Shown here: positions 5,820-5,889 of the stretch, piece by piece | How positions within the stretch are numbered: position 1 is the stretch's first letter | Layout: each line of letters begins with the position of its first letter | Assembly (NCBI GenBank): GCA_023418705.1 | Contig: JAEZYZ010000114.1 | Coordinates: forward strand, 1 to 5,889 | DNA from: Pseudomonadota bacterium | GTDB taxonomy: Bacteria; Myxococcota_A; Polyangia; Polyangiales; Polyangiaceae | DNA length: 5,889 nt | Direction of reading: 5' to 3' | Program-made: the position numbers and the translations under genes | Notes under the pieces: generated by a model | What the model saw: only the letters and a program-made list of their open reading frames with translations | What the model was told of the DNA's origin: nothing | Databases searched by the model: none

Positions 5820-5889
5820 CGTGGGGTTTTCTAGCACAAGCGCGCCGCCCCTTCGCCCCTTCCCCACGGCGCCCCCGTGAGCATGGTAA
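5820..5889. other. Region upstream of alaS, no gene recognised
   Basis: These 70 bp hold no supported coding sequence. On the minus strand a TAGAAA hexamer (5828-5833) ends 8 nt before the alaS ATG. It could be a -10 element for a leaderless or very short-leader transcript, but no -35 is seen. The true promoter may lie beyond the window edge. Confidence 0.4.

Noticed and set aside
3123..5834. A 903-codon open frame on the plus strand opposite alaS
   Set aside because: It lies almost exactly antisense to a complete, motif-rich AlaRS. Its Arg/His/Leu/Ala-rich composition is the usual mirror of a high-GC gene, and no domain is visible in it.
5865..5867. Upstream GTG start for alaS
   Set aside because: It would add 16 residues not typical of AlaRS N-termini; the ATG at 5817-5819 gives the normal distance to the conserved core.

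Overview
The window is very GC-rich, with G/C at most third codon positions. It holds ordinary bacterial housekeeping genes beside a HARE-type winged-helix protein with an acidic and arginine-rich tail. That mix suggests a Gram-negative, high-GC bacterium of myxobacterial (Myxococcota) type. This placement is inferred from composition and protein style; no marker gene fixes the taxon.

Layout. (1) Positions 1-688, minus strand: the N-terminal 229 codons of a HARE-HTH protein that runs off the left edge. (2) Positions 689-855: a spacer with an 8-bp perfect hairpin at the end of the upstream gene, a weak promoter candidate and a striking dyad symmetry just before the HARE start. (3) Positions 856-1434, minus strand: a complete single-domain macrodomain protein (ADP-ribose or O-acetyl-ADP-ribose hydrolase type). 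(4) Positions 1435-1596: a divergent intergenic region with small inverted repeats. (5) Positions 1597-1962, plus strand: a small, well-coded protein of unknown function that may be translated from a leaderless mRNA. (6) Positions 1984-3081, plus strand: murB, 21 bp downstream and probably in the same transcript. (7) Positions 3111-5819, minus strand: full-length alaS, meeting murB tail to tail across 29 bp. (8) Positions 5820-5889: 70 bp upstream of alaS with no recognisable gene.

How the genes work together. murB (peptidoglycan precursor synthesis) and alaS (alanine charging of tRNA) are core functions, and their convergent arrangement does not show co-regulation. The macrodomain and HARE genes are co-directional and may be partly co-transcribed. 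A functional link between ADP-ribose removal and a DNA- or RNA polymerase-associated HARE protein is possible but only an inference. I found no RNA genes, CRISPR array, insertion sequence or prophage. The least explained parts are the HARE protein, the small gene before murB and the dyad at 706-734.
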